NCBI GenBank assembly: GCA_018257865.1
Contig: JAEUBA010000098.1
Span: forward strand, 1-64,000
Direction of reading: 5' to 3'
Length of the DNA: 64,000 bases
DNA from: Stereocaulon alpinum
Lineage: Eukaryota > Ascomycota > Lecanoromycetes > Lecanorales > Stereocaulaceae
Shown here: positions 33,621-43,893 of the stretch, piece by piece
Layout: every line of letters starts with the position of its first letter
Position numbering within the stretch: position 1 is the stretch's first letter
Notes under the pieces: model-generated
Told to the model about the DNA's origin: nothing
Seen by the model: the letters and a program-made list of their open reading frames with translations, nothing else
The model's database searches: none
Translations under genes and position numbers: made by a program

Positions 33621-34315
33621 TCAATCGCTCGGCTGAGGCTTCGTCCGCAAATTATATGCCTCCCTCGCCTCTGCCCGCAAATGTTCTGCCTCCAAACGTG
33701 CGTCCTCTGCCCTATCAAGGCGGGCACGGACTTCTTCAAAATTCAATTCGGTGAGCTTGGGCCACCCTCGACTACAGCACCCTGTGAGCGGAGACCAGCT
33801 TTCTTAGACCAGGCTTTCAGCGTGGTGTGTTCTTATAGTGAGATACAGGCAATTTTCCCACTAGATTCGTCCGGGAGCCGCCCTAGACACTGCATGACAT
33901 GTAGATAGCCATTCCGTGAAAATTGGTGGTATTCATAGATAATGTAGCGTTCGCAAGATCGGAAATTGTCAGGGTTTGGTGCACGTTTCTCTCATCGACG
34001 TCGCCACATTCGTCTTCTGGTACACCGTGGGGGTCAAACGCCGCCTATCTGCGTTGTGAAGAGAGCTGGCATTGAGCTGTGCTCTTCGGCTCGGAAAGGA
34101 TTTTCTTCGACAACCTTGACAAGAGGCCAAGGATCATCCATCTTATTGGTGGTGGTCTCGTCCCCATCCCAAACAAATACCGTCTCCATTACGTAGTGTA
34201 GGTTAGAGAATGTAATCGAGGCTGGAACAGACAAGGTGCGGGTAACAACAGGGTTGGAGGTCTTTAGTAGAGTCACCTGGATGAGCCAGTTCGCTGTAGA
34301 AGCCACGGTAGACAT
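33621..34315 (-). pseudogene. Decayed pRiA4b ORF-3-like gene
   Basis: Minus strand. An ATG at 34315 opens a 93-codon frame with W-L-I-Q-V-T-L-L-K, then T-R-T-L-S-V-P-A-S-I-T-F-S-N-L-H-Y-V: the start of the pRiA4b ORF-3-like domain found in plasmid and IS-associated genes and widely in fungi. Later parts of the domain appear in other frames: Y-I-I-Y-E-Y and a Q-C-L-G-R block near 33900, and an alpha-helical tail E-E-V-R-A-R-L-D-R-A-E-D ending at 33621. At least three frame changes separate the pieces and I cannot fit GT-AG introns to all of them. It is most likely a broken gene; an intact gene with unusual introns is the alternative. Confidence 0.55.
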
Positions 34316-34727
34316 GCTGTGCGTATTATCGCTATCCGTTCGCAGTCAAGGCCTCAGCGCTCACGTTGCGTTCAATATTGAAGAGGTTTCGATGCAATTA
34401 TGCGGTGGCTGGATGTGGTAGACGATTGCAATCAATGGATGGTGAGCTTTGAGACATGGTGATTCTTGTAAGAGGGATATTCTCTGGCTCTCAGACCCAG
34501 ACTCTCTGGTATCGAGCTATAGCTTGATCTTATGATCACGTGTTCTTGCACAGAACTAGGTGCACGACGGTGACCGATGGAGCGCAAGTTAAGATTGGAA
34601 AGTAAGGTAATGTTGGTGAAGAGATCGGGAATCAGGCTGAATTGGTGACTTTGTACGGCTTCACTACTAAGCCCTCAAGCCGATTAAACACGTCACATTT
34701 TGGATGACCGAGAGACAACGAATGTCA
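34316..34727. other. Intergenic
   Basis: About 410 bases between the pRiA4b-like remnant and the end of the Rab geranylgeranyltransferase gene. No feature is seen. Confidence 0.45.
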
Positions 34728-35904
34728 TCAATTGTCCAGACTGGACTTCAAGTCATTCCACCTTCCAGCCCGTAATGGGTCCAGTCGGAGCAGCGCATCT
34801 ATCCATGTTTGTACAGAGCTTGCTTTCACAGGCCACTTCGTGGTGAGGCTCTTGTACAGTATACTTAGTTGTATAAGGGATTGATATATCCACTTGCAGT
34901 CCTCAGCTCCATCGAGCATTTCTTGGACTCGATCAAACTCCTGAGCAACGTACTTCACCCTCTCATCTGCTGTGAGATCTGGCGCCATGGAGTCTCCGGC
35001 ATACCTTGGGTCAAAAGTGCTCATCAAATATTGATGATAGAACCACAATGACTGGTCATCACTGCCGGCCCACAAGGCTCGCTGTATCAGCTCAAGCTCT
35101 TTCGAAAACATCAGCTTATAGGTGGATTCGGTACCATTCGGCATAATTACCTTCGTCCAAAAAGTTCTGCCGTGCTTCGTTATCGGCCCCTCTCTCATGG
35201 AGTAGTCTTGGAATCAACTTGCTCCGAGTGTGCCAGGCGGAGAAGTTTGATAGATTGGTATTGATCATTTTCGTGGTGTAAGTGAACTCCTGCTCGGTCA
35301 TGCTAGTACTGGACTCTTCTCCCTGGAGCACGGCGCTGTCCAGAGCTTGCACCACGGTCCTTCGGTAGCCCCATCCGTGGAAGTTCCTGCTGTCAAGGCT
35401 TAGCATCTTACCGGCTAATGCAAGCTCTTGCTGCCATAATTTACGTGCTTCAGCTGTTGACAAGAGATGCACAGACTCTTCCAGAAGCCAAAGTCGGTAA
35501 TTCCATATCCAGTAGCATTTCGGAAACTTGCGAAGCAGCGGCAACAGAAACGCAAGATCATCGGCGATCATATTAACAACAGCACCTTGGTTCTGTTCTC
35601 CGGTAGTTCCCAAACTCTGATTGGACTCTTGCTCGATGGAATGCTGCATGATCAGGCGGCGATGATTCCATATCGTATAATACTCCGGGTTGGATCTTAG
35701 AAGCTTAGACGTCAACTCCAAGGTCCCAACGGTATACTGATGCTCTCGAATCAACATGGATGTCAGCATGGACAATGTGACATCATACGGTAAGCTCACC
35801 CTTGAGTTCACGGACTCTACAAGTCCTCGGTAGTCCTTGATCTTCTGCTGCTCTTTACGCCGGTCTTGTCCTGTTGTAGGCTGTATGCCACTGCCTCTCG
35901 GCAT
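34728..35904 (-). CDS. BET4: Rab geranylgeranyltransferase alpha subunit
   Basis: Two exons, 35904-35151 and 35098-34728, join in frame to 374 residues. It has the tetratricopeptide-like protein prenyltransferase alpha repeats, each marked by a W-x-x-R/H core: Y-T-I-W-N-H-R-R, Y-W-I-W-N-Y-R-L, F-H-G-W-G-Y-R-R, F-S-A-W-H-T-R-S and S-L-W-F-Y-H. With the beta subunit (Bet2) it adds geranylgeranyl groups to Rab GTPases presented by the escort protein, in the cytosol. The acidic, Lys/Arg-rich N-terminus (DRRKEQQKIKDYRGLV) is also typical. The in-frame sequence reads on upstream of 35904 without an ATG, so a short 5' coding exon cannot be excluded. Confidence 0.92.
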
Positions 35905-36262
35905 GCCATGCTGAGTGTAGCCGTCAGCGTAGAATTTCCCAAGCTTTCTGTAAGACTCACACTAGACATTTTCTACAATGTGGATGAAGATAGCTTGTTT
36001 ACTCGAAAAGGAAGTCGCGCTCGATGGATGCCTCCTTTGTCTCGAGTCACTCAGCCCTGCGGTCTTGGCATCTCTCAACGCGTCATGTCAATTACCGCTT
36101 CCTGCTTCATCACCAGACACAACAGGCGTTCAATAGCCATTACTAACATGCTTAATAGGTAGCAATAGCTTGCTTTCACTGGCTAGGCATTCCATACACT
36201 CGCTGCACGCATTCATTCATCGCTCATTTGTTCTGGCATCGTTCGTCTGCTTCATAAATGTC
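35905..36262. promoter_or_regulatory. Divergent promoter region
   Basis: A 358-base spacer between the divergent starts of the RabGGT alpha and Ama1-like genes. It must carry both promoters. No defined site was picked out. Confidence 0.5.
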
Positions 36263-39015
36263 ATGTCTCGTCTCTTCTCTGCTTCGGTAGACGACACTCC
36301 TTGCTCGAAGGGGAGATATGATGCTACCAAAAGTTTTCCTTTTCGTCTTTCTCATACTACTTCAGCAATCGAACTACGAAGCCACGCTGGCTTTGCTGCT
36401 CCACTTAGGCGCCAGGGTCATTGCCTTCGAGGCGCCCGACGGACTGGGCTCTCGTTGCCGTTGGGTGATATCAGCCATAACATTTGCTATTCGACCTCAA
36501 AGTCTGGATCGACTTGTACTCCCGAACCTTTCCCGTCCCTGAATGCTTCGGAGTGCGAGGAAGGTCACCAGAATGTTGAATTAGTCGCTGAGGTTTATTT
36601 CTCTCCACCTGCCTCAGAAAGCGGTGACTTCGTTCCTTCAGATGTCGAGAGTCTAGCCTCCCAGGATCTGGATTCTCTTCCCTTTCCACTTAATCCAGTC
36701 TTTCTGCCAAATCTAAATTCCAATGCAGTCGCTAACCAAGTGTATACACCTCTAACGCCGAGTCGCAGAAGGCCTGGCGTTCGGAATTGTTCAACACCAC
36801 CTGCCACGCCAGACCGCTACATGTCCAACCGATTCAGCCCACAAGACGCTTCAAAGACATTCCGCATCAGCAAGTCACCACATAAACTGTCCAGCAGGGA
36901 AAGACTGCTTCGTCACCCTTCAGCAACCCCAGATCCATTCAGTCCATTGATTGTACCCAGAAGGAGAGAAGCTCAAAACACCACCCTAGTGAACAGAGAT
37001 GCTTTAGCAAGGCCTGTGCGACCCCGAACAATTGGCGTTACCAATGTGCTGGCGTTGCCCCAAGATACCCTCGCTCTTCAAAACAGGCAAGTCAGTGCGG
37101 GAGCAGTTTGGAACGTCGGAGGCAGTACTACAGCCACTCATTCTGGGCCTATCCGAAGCATATCTGATGGACGAGGAGGCTTTTTCAGCAGTGGTTCGAA
37201 CGCTCCAATGTTCATGTCCCATTTCTTTGATGATGACCTTCTTGATCACGACACGGAGCGGATGGAAAGCAGGCTTGCTGCTGCCTTGGATATTGACCTG
37301 ACAAGTAGGGTATTGAACCACTCCCGACTATCTCCAGCATCCAGGAGTGCGAGCACTGGCTCCGTTGGAATCAAGCGGAAGGCACGGTATATTCAGCCGC
37401 GTACCGACTGGAGGTATGGTGAGTGGACTCAAGGCGGATCCCAATCGCGTAAGTCAACTCAATCCCTGGCTACTCAGCTGCCATAGGCTCCAGCGATGGC
37501 TGCGGTGTGGTCACTACTGATACGCCCATGCTTAGCCGTGAAAAAGGTTCGGAAGATAGAATCCAGAGCGGTCCCCACGATTCCATTCAGATAAGGTTCC
37601 CTACTCAAGTCGTCGTGTGGTAGGCCTGACCTTACTGCACAGTTCTGGATGCGCCAAGTCTTCGGGATGATTACTACTGTACAGTACTTGCTTATTGTCA
37701 CACCGCCCATGTACTTGCCGTCGGACTCGGTAACAGAGTGTATCTCTGGTCAGAAGCTGTCGGCGTTCAATATCCACCAGAACTCAATACCGGCCGTGGA
37801 ACATATGTCACATCTGTTTCATTCTCCTCGACTGAAGGCGGCCACAGCATCCTTGCAATAGGGCGGAATTCGGGTCAAATCAGTCTATATGGTCTCTACG
37901 ACAGAGAGAATATTAGGTTTCAATCTCAACAACCTCGTGCCGTATCGTGTCTAGCTTTCAAACCAGTCACAACCCGTAGGCCTTCTGAACGCTTCGGCTG
38001 TATGATGGCTACCGAAGAAATTCTCGTTGGTGATGAGGGCGGCAACGTATACTACTACTCTGTCGAATGGATGAGCAAGCAACAAGTCGACATACATGGA
38101 TGGACAGGTGCGATGACCCTGATGGCTAAGATTTCGGTGCACAGCCAGCAAATTTGTGGTCTTGCATGGTCGCCAGATGGAGAGTTTTTCGCCACAGGTG
38201 CCAATGATAACGCATGCTGCTTGTTCAGTTCTACAGACATTCTCACCCCGCCTGAGACTTCACAAGATGCCAGCGCTGTCCACAGAAGCCCTTTTCACAC
38301 GTTTCTAGGAGGCTTCGGGTTGCCAAATTTCATTGCTAGGGCGCGAACCCCCTCTGACTTCATGGCTGCCATGGCCAATGGCGGGCTCCCTGTCCAACGG
38401 ACTAGGATCGTTCCTGGCCAAGATGGCTCACTACTCGTTGGCGAAGGTCGGCAAAAGCACAGGTGGATGCACAGTGCTGCCATTAAAGCTATCGCATTCT
38501 GTCCATGGCAACGCGGTCTAATAGCGACAGGTGGTGGATCCAATGATCGTGCAATTCACTTCTACCATGTTCACTCCGGAGCTTGCCTCGCAACCATCAC
38601 TGTCCACGCTCAGGTTACATCTCTAATATGGTCGACTACTCGGCGGGAGATTGCAGCCACCTTCGGCTATGCTCAACCAGACCACGTGTACCGAATAGCT
38701 GTTTTTTCATGGCCCGAATGCAAGCAAGTCGTGGCTATACCTTGGGCTAGTGACATGCGGGCGCTCTATGCCATACCGTATCCTGGTGGTCCTGGAGAGA
38801 CGGCAACGGAATCGAGCATGGGCGAGACCTGGTATTCGAGGACTAAGGAGGAGGGCTGCATCGTTGTGGCTTGCTCAGACGAGAGTGTCAAGTTCCACGA
38901 GGTTTGGAGTGGCGCGAGCAAGTCTACAGGCGTTCACACGGGACTATTAGGTGGGAGCGCTATACTAGAGGGGTTGGAAGGCATTGACAATGACGGGATG
39001 GATGTCATACGCTAA
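36263..39015 (+). CDS. Ama1-type APC/C activator, WD40 protein
   Basis: Three exons, 36263-37418, 37487-37546 and 37643-39015, close in frame to 862 residues. The N-terminal half is disordered, with a C-box-like D-R-Y-M-S-N-R near residue 190. The WD40 propeller starts at V-L-D-A-P-S-L-R-D-D-Y-Y and includes L-A-W-S-P-D-G-E-F-F-A-T-G. The last two residues are Ile-Arg, the tail that docks Cdc20/Cdh1/Ama1 activators on the APC/C. Ama1/Mfr1 proteins direct the APC/C during meiosis and sporulation. The first intron could instead begin at a weaker site (37449, only 38 bases). The second intron's donor is weak at 37547, with 37571 as the alternative. Confidence 0.82.
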
Positions 39016-39648
39016 CATCCTGCTTCAGCACAGTATTCGGTTGGATTAAGGGCATAGTAAAGCGCGGATCGAGCTTTTGGCGTTCATTTAGCGTAATGAC
39101 TGATACGAGACCCATGATTATGAGCAAACAGCAATCACTATTCCTTACTTTTGGCGGTGGAATGTGGCACCCTTCAACGTCAGGCCTTCAGAGCTAAGAC
39201 TTCCTCATAGCTCGTCTATTCGCTGCTCCTAAGACATCCTTCTCGCACGCATCCTATTCTCCAGAATATCCTCATTCCTGAAACACTACTCCAAGGTGGT
39301 CTTCCATATGCTATTCGTACCTTTCTTCGCGCTTGTTCTGGCCGACAAGATCCCCTTGTTGCTGCTGTTGGTCATTGCGACGACTCATGCTGCTCCCGGC
39401 CCACATTACTGCTTGTGGTTCAAAGAACATCATGTCCTCAATGAAGTCATCTGCATATGTCATCATTCGAACTTTAGGAATTGGAAACATTAACAACTAC
39501 ATTCGTCCCACCCACTAATCCTATGATGAAACATCATAGCGCCATGTCTCAGGCGTCGTACTGTTCCAACAAGGCCAACAGTGGCCGTCAATCTCTTAGC
39601 TCCTCCTACATCACTATTGCAATCGAGCCACCTCGACACGCAGCACCT
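39016..39648. other. Intergenic
   Basis: About 630 bases between convergent gene ends. Short frames on both strands lack support. Confidence 0.45.
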
Positions 39649-40215
39649 CTAGTCAGGATCCAGCGTAACCATCCACTCCATCCCCGGCGGCCCAGCCCTT
39701 CGCATCGCATTCTTCTCCTCCTCGACATCGTCCTCCACCCACGACCTCCATGGGGATGGATTAGGTCCAAGTTCAAACGGACCCGAAAGCAGGCCACTGT
39801 CACCGAGCGGCCATGGGAAGTTTGCGTCAATCTCATCATTCAATTCTTGTTCTACGTGCTCGTCTTCCTCATCACCGTTACTCTCAGTGTCCGTACCCGT
39901 GTTAAGCTCTCTATTTTCTGGAGCTGCGGCTAATCTTTGGGCATCTGGCACGGACTGCCATGGCATGTTCCTCTCCCTTAGTAGGTCATCGAATGCTGTG
40001 GTCAGTAGTTGAATGGTTTGGAGATTTTGAGTCTGTATGTCTGGTAGGGGTTGCGTCGATTGTGGTTTCGGGATTGGTGAGTTCGAACGACTGAGATGGT
40101 GGGCGATTAGGGGGATGAATTGGAAGAGGAAGGATATGAGGATGAGGAGGTAGATCGCGTAGTTGGGACCGTTGTCGTGGGCGTCCGGGAGGGGAAAGGG
40201 GGGAGCTTTGCACAT
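39649..40215 (-). CDS. Small single-pass membrane protein, unknown
   Basis: A 188-residue frame from an ATG at 40215. One strong hydrophobic segment (YAIYLLILISFLFQFIPLIA, about residues 19-38) follows a short N-terminus, and a long polar, acidic tail rich in D/E/N/Q and Pro follows. The layout suggests an N-terminally anchored protein. No family is recognised. It is one of several small membrane-protein frames on this strand between 39649 and 42143. Confidence 0.5.
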   Translation of the reverse strand: MCKAPPFPLPDAHDNGPNYAIYLLILISFLFQFIPLIAHHLSRSNSPIPKPQSTQPLPDIQTQNLQTIQLLTTAFDDLLRERNMPWQSVPDAQRLAAAPENRELNTGTDTESNGDEEDEHVEQELNDEIDANFPWPLGDSGLLSGPFELGPNPSPWRSWVEDDVEEEKNAMRRAGPPGMEWMVTLDPD

Positions 40216-41233
40216 GGTTTGTGGAATTTCTGGGGTGGTGAGGATGTGTGGAATAGAGGAGGGAAGATTGAGGAAGAGAGTTGATGTGCCCTCGCTTAGC
40301 TATGGGAGGAAATTGATTTCTGTGAGTTGGTTTGAGGTGATATAAGGTCGGGGACCACAGATTCGTTGACATTTGAAAGCTTCACAGGGTCGATGGATCT
40401 TTGGGACTCGATCTTCGAGAAGCCATTGATTAGCTGGTTGGCTGAGTAGCATGTGTCTCGATCAATTGTTTGGGTTATCTCCCATCTCGGCGTGATCCAA
40501 CACGCACTTCATGCCTTTTGCTTCAACGTCATCTGGGAAGTATTAGATAGTAAGAGTCCGTATTCTTCTCGCTTGGTGTGGACAGTCAGATCTCTTGCTT
40601 CGCGTATACTTCCTGCAGCTCGAAGGACCCAAGTCGTTCTTCGGGATCCCCGTTTGTCGGGGTTGACTTTGGCTTCCTGCGTGTGAACTTCTGCCACCAT
40701 ACACATCAAGCTATCCTACAAGCGCGCCGTTTCACTCTAGTACATCGTTCTCGCCCTTTGCCAATGACAACGTTTCGAGCGTATGCCGCTGCGCTGGGGG
40801 GGGGGGGGGGGGGGGGGCATAGCAAATACGTGCTCCGAAGAGGATGATGGTATCGGTGATAGCGAAGGTGGAATTGTTCGAGTCTTTGACAGGCATACGG
40901 TCCCTGGTGCTGTGTTGAAGATTTAGCATTCGGTTTTGTAGAGTCGAGTCAGGTGACAGGAGGGTTGGCCAAGTGGGACGATTGTATCGTGGACATATGC
41001 CTAGGGTTCTGCTCGCCAAGCTCCTGGAGCCATGGTACAATCGTGACCTGCTCAAGCCACACCGAAAGTAGCAGGAGCATCTGCGATGTTGATAGGCAAG
41101 AGAAGGTGTTCGCTGAGAACGTCGCGATCTCTACGCATCTTGCGGCTAGAGCGATCCATAGCAGTTCTTAGTAGGCTGGTCGATCGAAATCTTAGGGCAC
41201 GGAATTGGTCAATTCCGTCTGGACCATAGCCTC
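40216..41233. other. Intergenic with a poly-G run
   Basis: Contains an uninterrupted run of 22 G's at 40796-40817. Open frames crossing it (for example minus 40732-41055) owe their proline stretch to the homopolymer and are not supported. Nothing else is seen. Confidence 0.5.
40796..40817 (+). repeat. 22-base poly-G homopolymer
   Basis: A perfect G run. Its length is likely unreliable in any assembly, and any reading frame across it should be distrusted. Confidence 0.95.
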
Positions 41234-41521
41234 TCATTGCCCCGTGACCTTGATCTCGATTGCTCCATAACTAGTATCATGATGTCTGTGTAGTAATTGA
41301 TGCTGGATTTCGTTGGTGACATTTCCTTCCTCCTGATCTCGTAGCTCGTTGTCGCCCCTTTGAATCTCGTCGAATACAAATTTAGCAGTAACGTAGATGA
41401 AGACGACAATAAGGGCTAGCATGATGAGATAGTTAATGATATCAGAGTATCCGCATTTTCTGTGATTCATAACCATCGTTGCGAGGTTGAAATGTTTTGT
41501 TTCTTTATTAGAAATTTCCAT
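41234..41521 (-). CDS. Small single-pass membrane protein, unknown
   Basis: A frame of 95 residues from the ATG at 41521; an upstream in-frame ATG at 41674 would give 146 residues. A hydrophobic segment (IINYLIMLALIVVFIYVTA) lies about residues 28-46, followed by a polar, His/Glu-rich tail. No family is recognised. Confidence 0.4.
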   Translation of the reverse strand: MEISNKETKHFNLATMVMNHRKCGYSDIINYLIMLALIVVFIYVTAKFVFDEIQRGDNELRDQEEGNVTNEIQHQLLHRHHDTSYGAIEIKVTGQ

Positions 41522-41891
41522 TGGGTTACTCTGTTCTGGTCTGTTCAGAGCTGTAAAGGATGAAGGGAGAAGACGAGAGCATTGAAAGCGGAAGGATGTG
41601 GAAAAGGCGCTCGCCAAGATATATGGGCTGTGGATCATGCGAGGGTTTGAGGAAATGGAACGGAGCACAAGCATAGCCTTGTTCGATCGAATTGAGATGT
41701 GCCCTAGATCTTTTCATTCTTGTGCTCAATAGATCCGTAGCCTCTCCTATTACTCCATTCTTTAGCATATACTGGATCGCGTGGTTGGTGGCCTTTTTCG
41801 AAACATGAATATTAGCTGCGCTGTCTCTCTTCTTCCCTTCCTCTTGTCTTCGTGCGTCATTGACTTCGCGACCGTCTAGGACTACAACCCG

Positions 41892-42143
41892 CTAGATAAT
41901 TATCATGGGAAGTTTGAGTACAACAGGGAGCATTAGGCAGAGGGCTTTGCGGAAGAGCTTGGATGGGAACTCATCCGCGTCCATTGTGGATGGCTTGGGA
42001 TGGTTTGATATGCTGTTTAGTGGTGGGTTTTCGAGAAGAGCTGTGAACAGGTGCGAGAATGGAAGATGGAGAAACAGAGGAGCGAAAGGAATTAAGCAAG
42101 AGGCTAATATGGGGACCAAGGCTCGCCAGGACTTGGTGGCCAT
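41892..42143 (-). CDS. Hydrophobic ORF, possibly truncated by a stop
   Basis: An ATG at 42143 opens 83 codons with two hydrophobic stretches (LVPILASCLIPFAPLFLHL and LCLMLPVVLKLPMIII) and stops at TAG, 41892. Beyond that stop the same frame stays open for over 100 codons with a charged, protein-like sequence (for example REVNDARRQEEGKKRD), running into 41526. This suggests a nonsense mutation or an unrecognised intron. No family is recognised. Confidence 0.33.
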   Translation of the reverse strand: MATKSWRALVPILASCLIPFAPLFLHLPFSHLFTALLENPPLNSISNHPKPSTMDADEFPSKLFRKALCLMLPVVLKLPMIII

Positions 42144-42628
42144 GGTTCACTTTGCGCTTAGGTACAGTGTAATACCTAAGGCAATACCTTAAGCACTAAC
42201 AACCAATTCTTAGATCGGTTCAGACCCAACATGATGTTTCTAAGCCTTTTGATAGAGAGCACAGAACCGCAAACCCAGGAGGCTTCGATCGACTACGAGT
42301 AAAGGATATCTAAGAGCCATGACTTCAATGATACCGAATCATCCGAAAAGTGGCGCTGATCAGGAGATCACATCAGTTCAGGTCAAGAATTTAGCATGAG
42401 CTGATCGCTCAGTGATTTCGTGGTGTATGCCGGGGAGAAAAACATCGTGCCCGCCCGTCCTTAAATGGTCATCAAATCTTGGCATCAAATCACAGCCCTA
42501 CGTACCAGAACGGCTAGCGCCCGCTCTTTAGCTCGCACACTCTCCATACACGAAATCTCCAAGCTCGCAAAACACCAGCAATCACCAGAGCCTCCTCCCA
42601 TCTTGACGCCCGCCTCCCATCCGTCAAG
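42144..42628. promoter_or_regulatory. Upstream region of eS6
   Basis: Spacer of about 480 bases before the eS6 ATG. The last 150 bases should be promoter and 5' UTR. No canonical element could be assigned with confidence. Confidence 0.4.
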
Positions 42629-43548
42629 ATGAAGCTTAACATCTCCTTCCCCGCCAATGGCACACAAAAGCTCATCGAAATCGAAGACGATCGCAAACTC
42701 CGCGTCTTCATGGACCGCCGCATGGGCCAGGAAGTCCCAGGTGACAGCGTCGGTTCCGAGTTCAAAGGCTACGTCTTCAAGATTACTGGCGGCAACGATA
42801 AGCAGGGGTTTCCAATGAAGCAGGGTATCATGCATCCTACACGTGTGAGGCTGTTGTTGAGTACCGGGCACAGCTGTTACAGGCCTCGACGTACTGGAGA
42901 GCGGAAGAGGAAGTCTGTGAGGGGGTGTATTGTGGCCATGGATTTGGCGGTGTTGGCACTTAGTGTTATTAAGCAGGGGGATGAAGAGCTGCCTGGGTTG
43001 ACGGACAAGGTGTTGCCAAAGCGGTTGGGGCCGAAGAGGGCGACGAAGATTAGGAAGTTCTTTGGGCTTACGAAGGATGATGATGTGAGTGGTTCCCCTG
43101 TTCACAATGGCTGGAGATAGGGGTGATTGGGTTGATGGGACAGTTGCTAACGGGTGGGTGTGATACAGGTCCGCAAGTTCGTCATCCGTCGTGAAGTCCA
43201 GCCCAAGGGCGAAGGCAAAAAACCATACACCAAGGCTCCCCGCATTCAGCGTCTCGTCACCCCTCAACGTCTCCAACACAAGCGTCATCGCATGGCTCTC
43301 AAGCGCCGGTCAGCTGAGGCCTCAAAGGATGCTGCGGTATGTCTCCACCTTGGGCACGTGATTTGAAGGCACGAGAACTGACATGTGTGCTATAGACCGA
43401 GTATGCTGCAATTTTGGCCAAGCGTGTTAATGAGGAGAAGGCGAAGAAGACTGAGCTGAGAAGTAAGTCTATTATAATATCTCCCGTTGATGAGAATGTG
43501 GTGGCTAACGTTGTTATAGAGCGAAGAGCATCATCAATGAGGAAGTAG
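42629..43548 (+). CDS. RPS6: 40S ribosomal protein eS6
   Basis: Four exons, 42629-43084, 43169-43336, 43396-43462 and 43520-43548, join in frame to 239 residues, matching the family length. It starts M-K-L-N-I-S-F-P-A-N-G-T-Q-K and contains the conserved R-M-G-Q-E-V and R-R-T-G-E-R-K-R-K-S-V-R-G blocks. It ends in R-R-A-S-S-M-R-K, the site of TOR/S6-kinase-type phosphorylation in this family. It is a component of the small ribosomal subunit head. Introns have GCTAAC branch sites. Nothing unusual. Confidence 0.98.
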
Positions 43549-43893
43549 GAAGTGCAAGGATGGTCAAGATGAGGTCTAGCAGAGGATGACAAGAGGCAAT
43601 GATACGGTTGATGGGTGCTATCAAGGTCCACATGATGACTTAAGATAGCTTAGCATAGGCTTGCGTGATATGGATCGTTGGAATGCAAAATGCATGTACA
43701 ACAGACCACCAACCCCATAGATCAATGTCCGTTTACAGCGATCAAGTCCATACACTGAGTCCATGCATGAAGTGTCTACATAGTGGGATTCAACATAAGA
43801 CGCCAATATGTCACATTTACAGGTCATCCTCCCTTATACCCAACAGCCTTTATTAAACGCCGAACCACTATGTTGATTGTACATGCCGGTTTT
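43549..43893. other. Intergenic, convergent gene ends
   Basis: 345 bases between the eS6 and PRPP synthetase 3' ends, presumably 3' UTRs. Nothing else is seen. Confidence 0.5.

Noticed and set aside
40732..41055. Minus-strand 107-codon frame with a polyproline stretch
   Set aside because: The proline stretch is the poly-G run; flanks are not protein-like.
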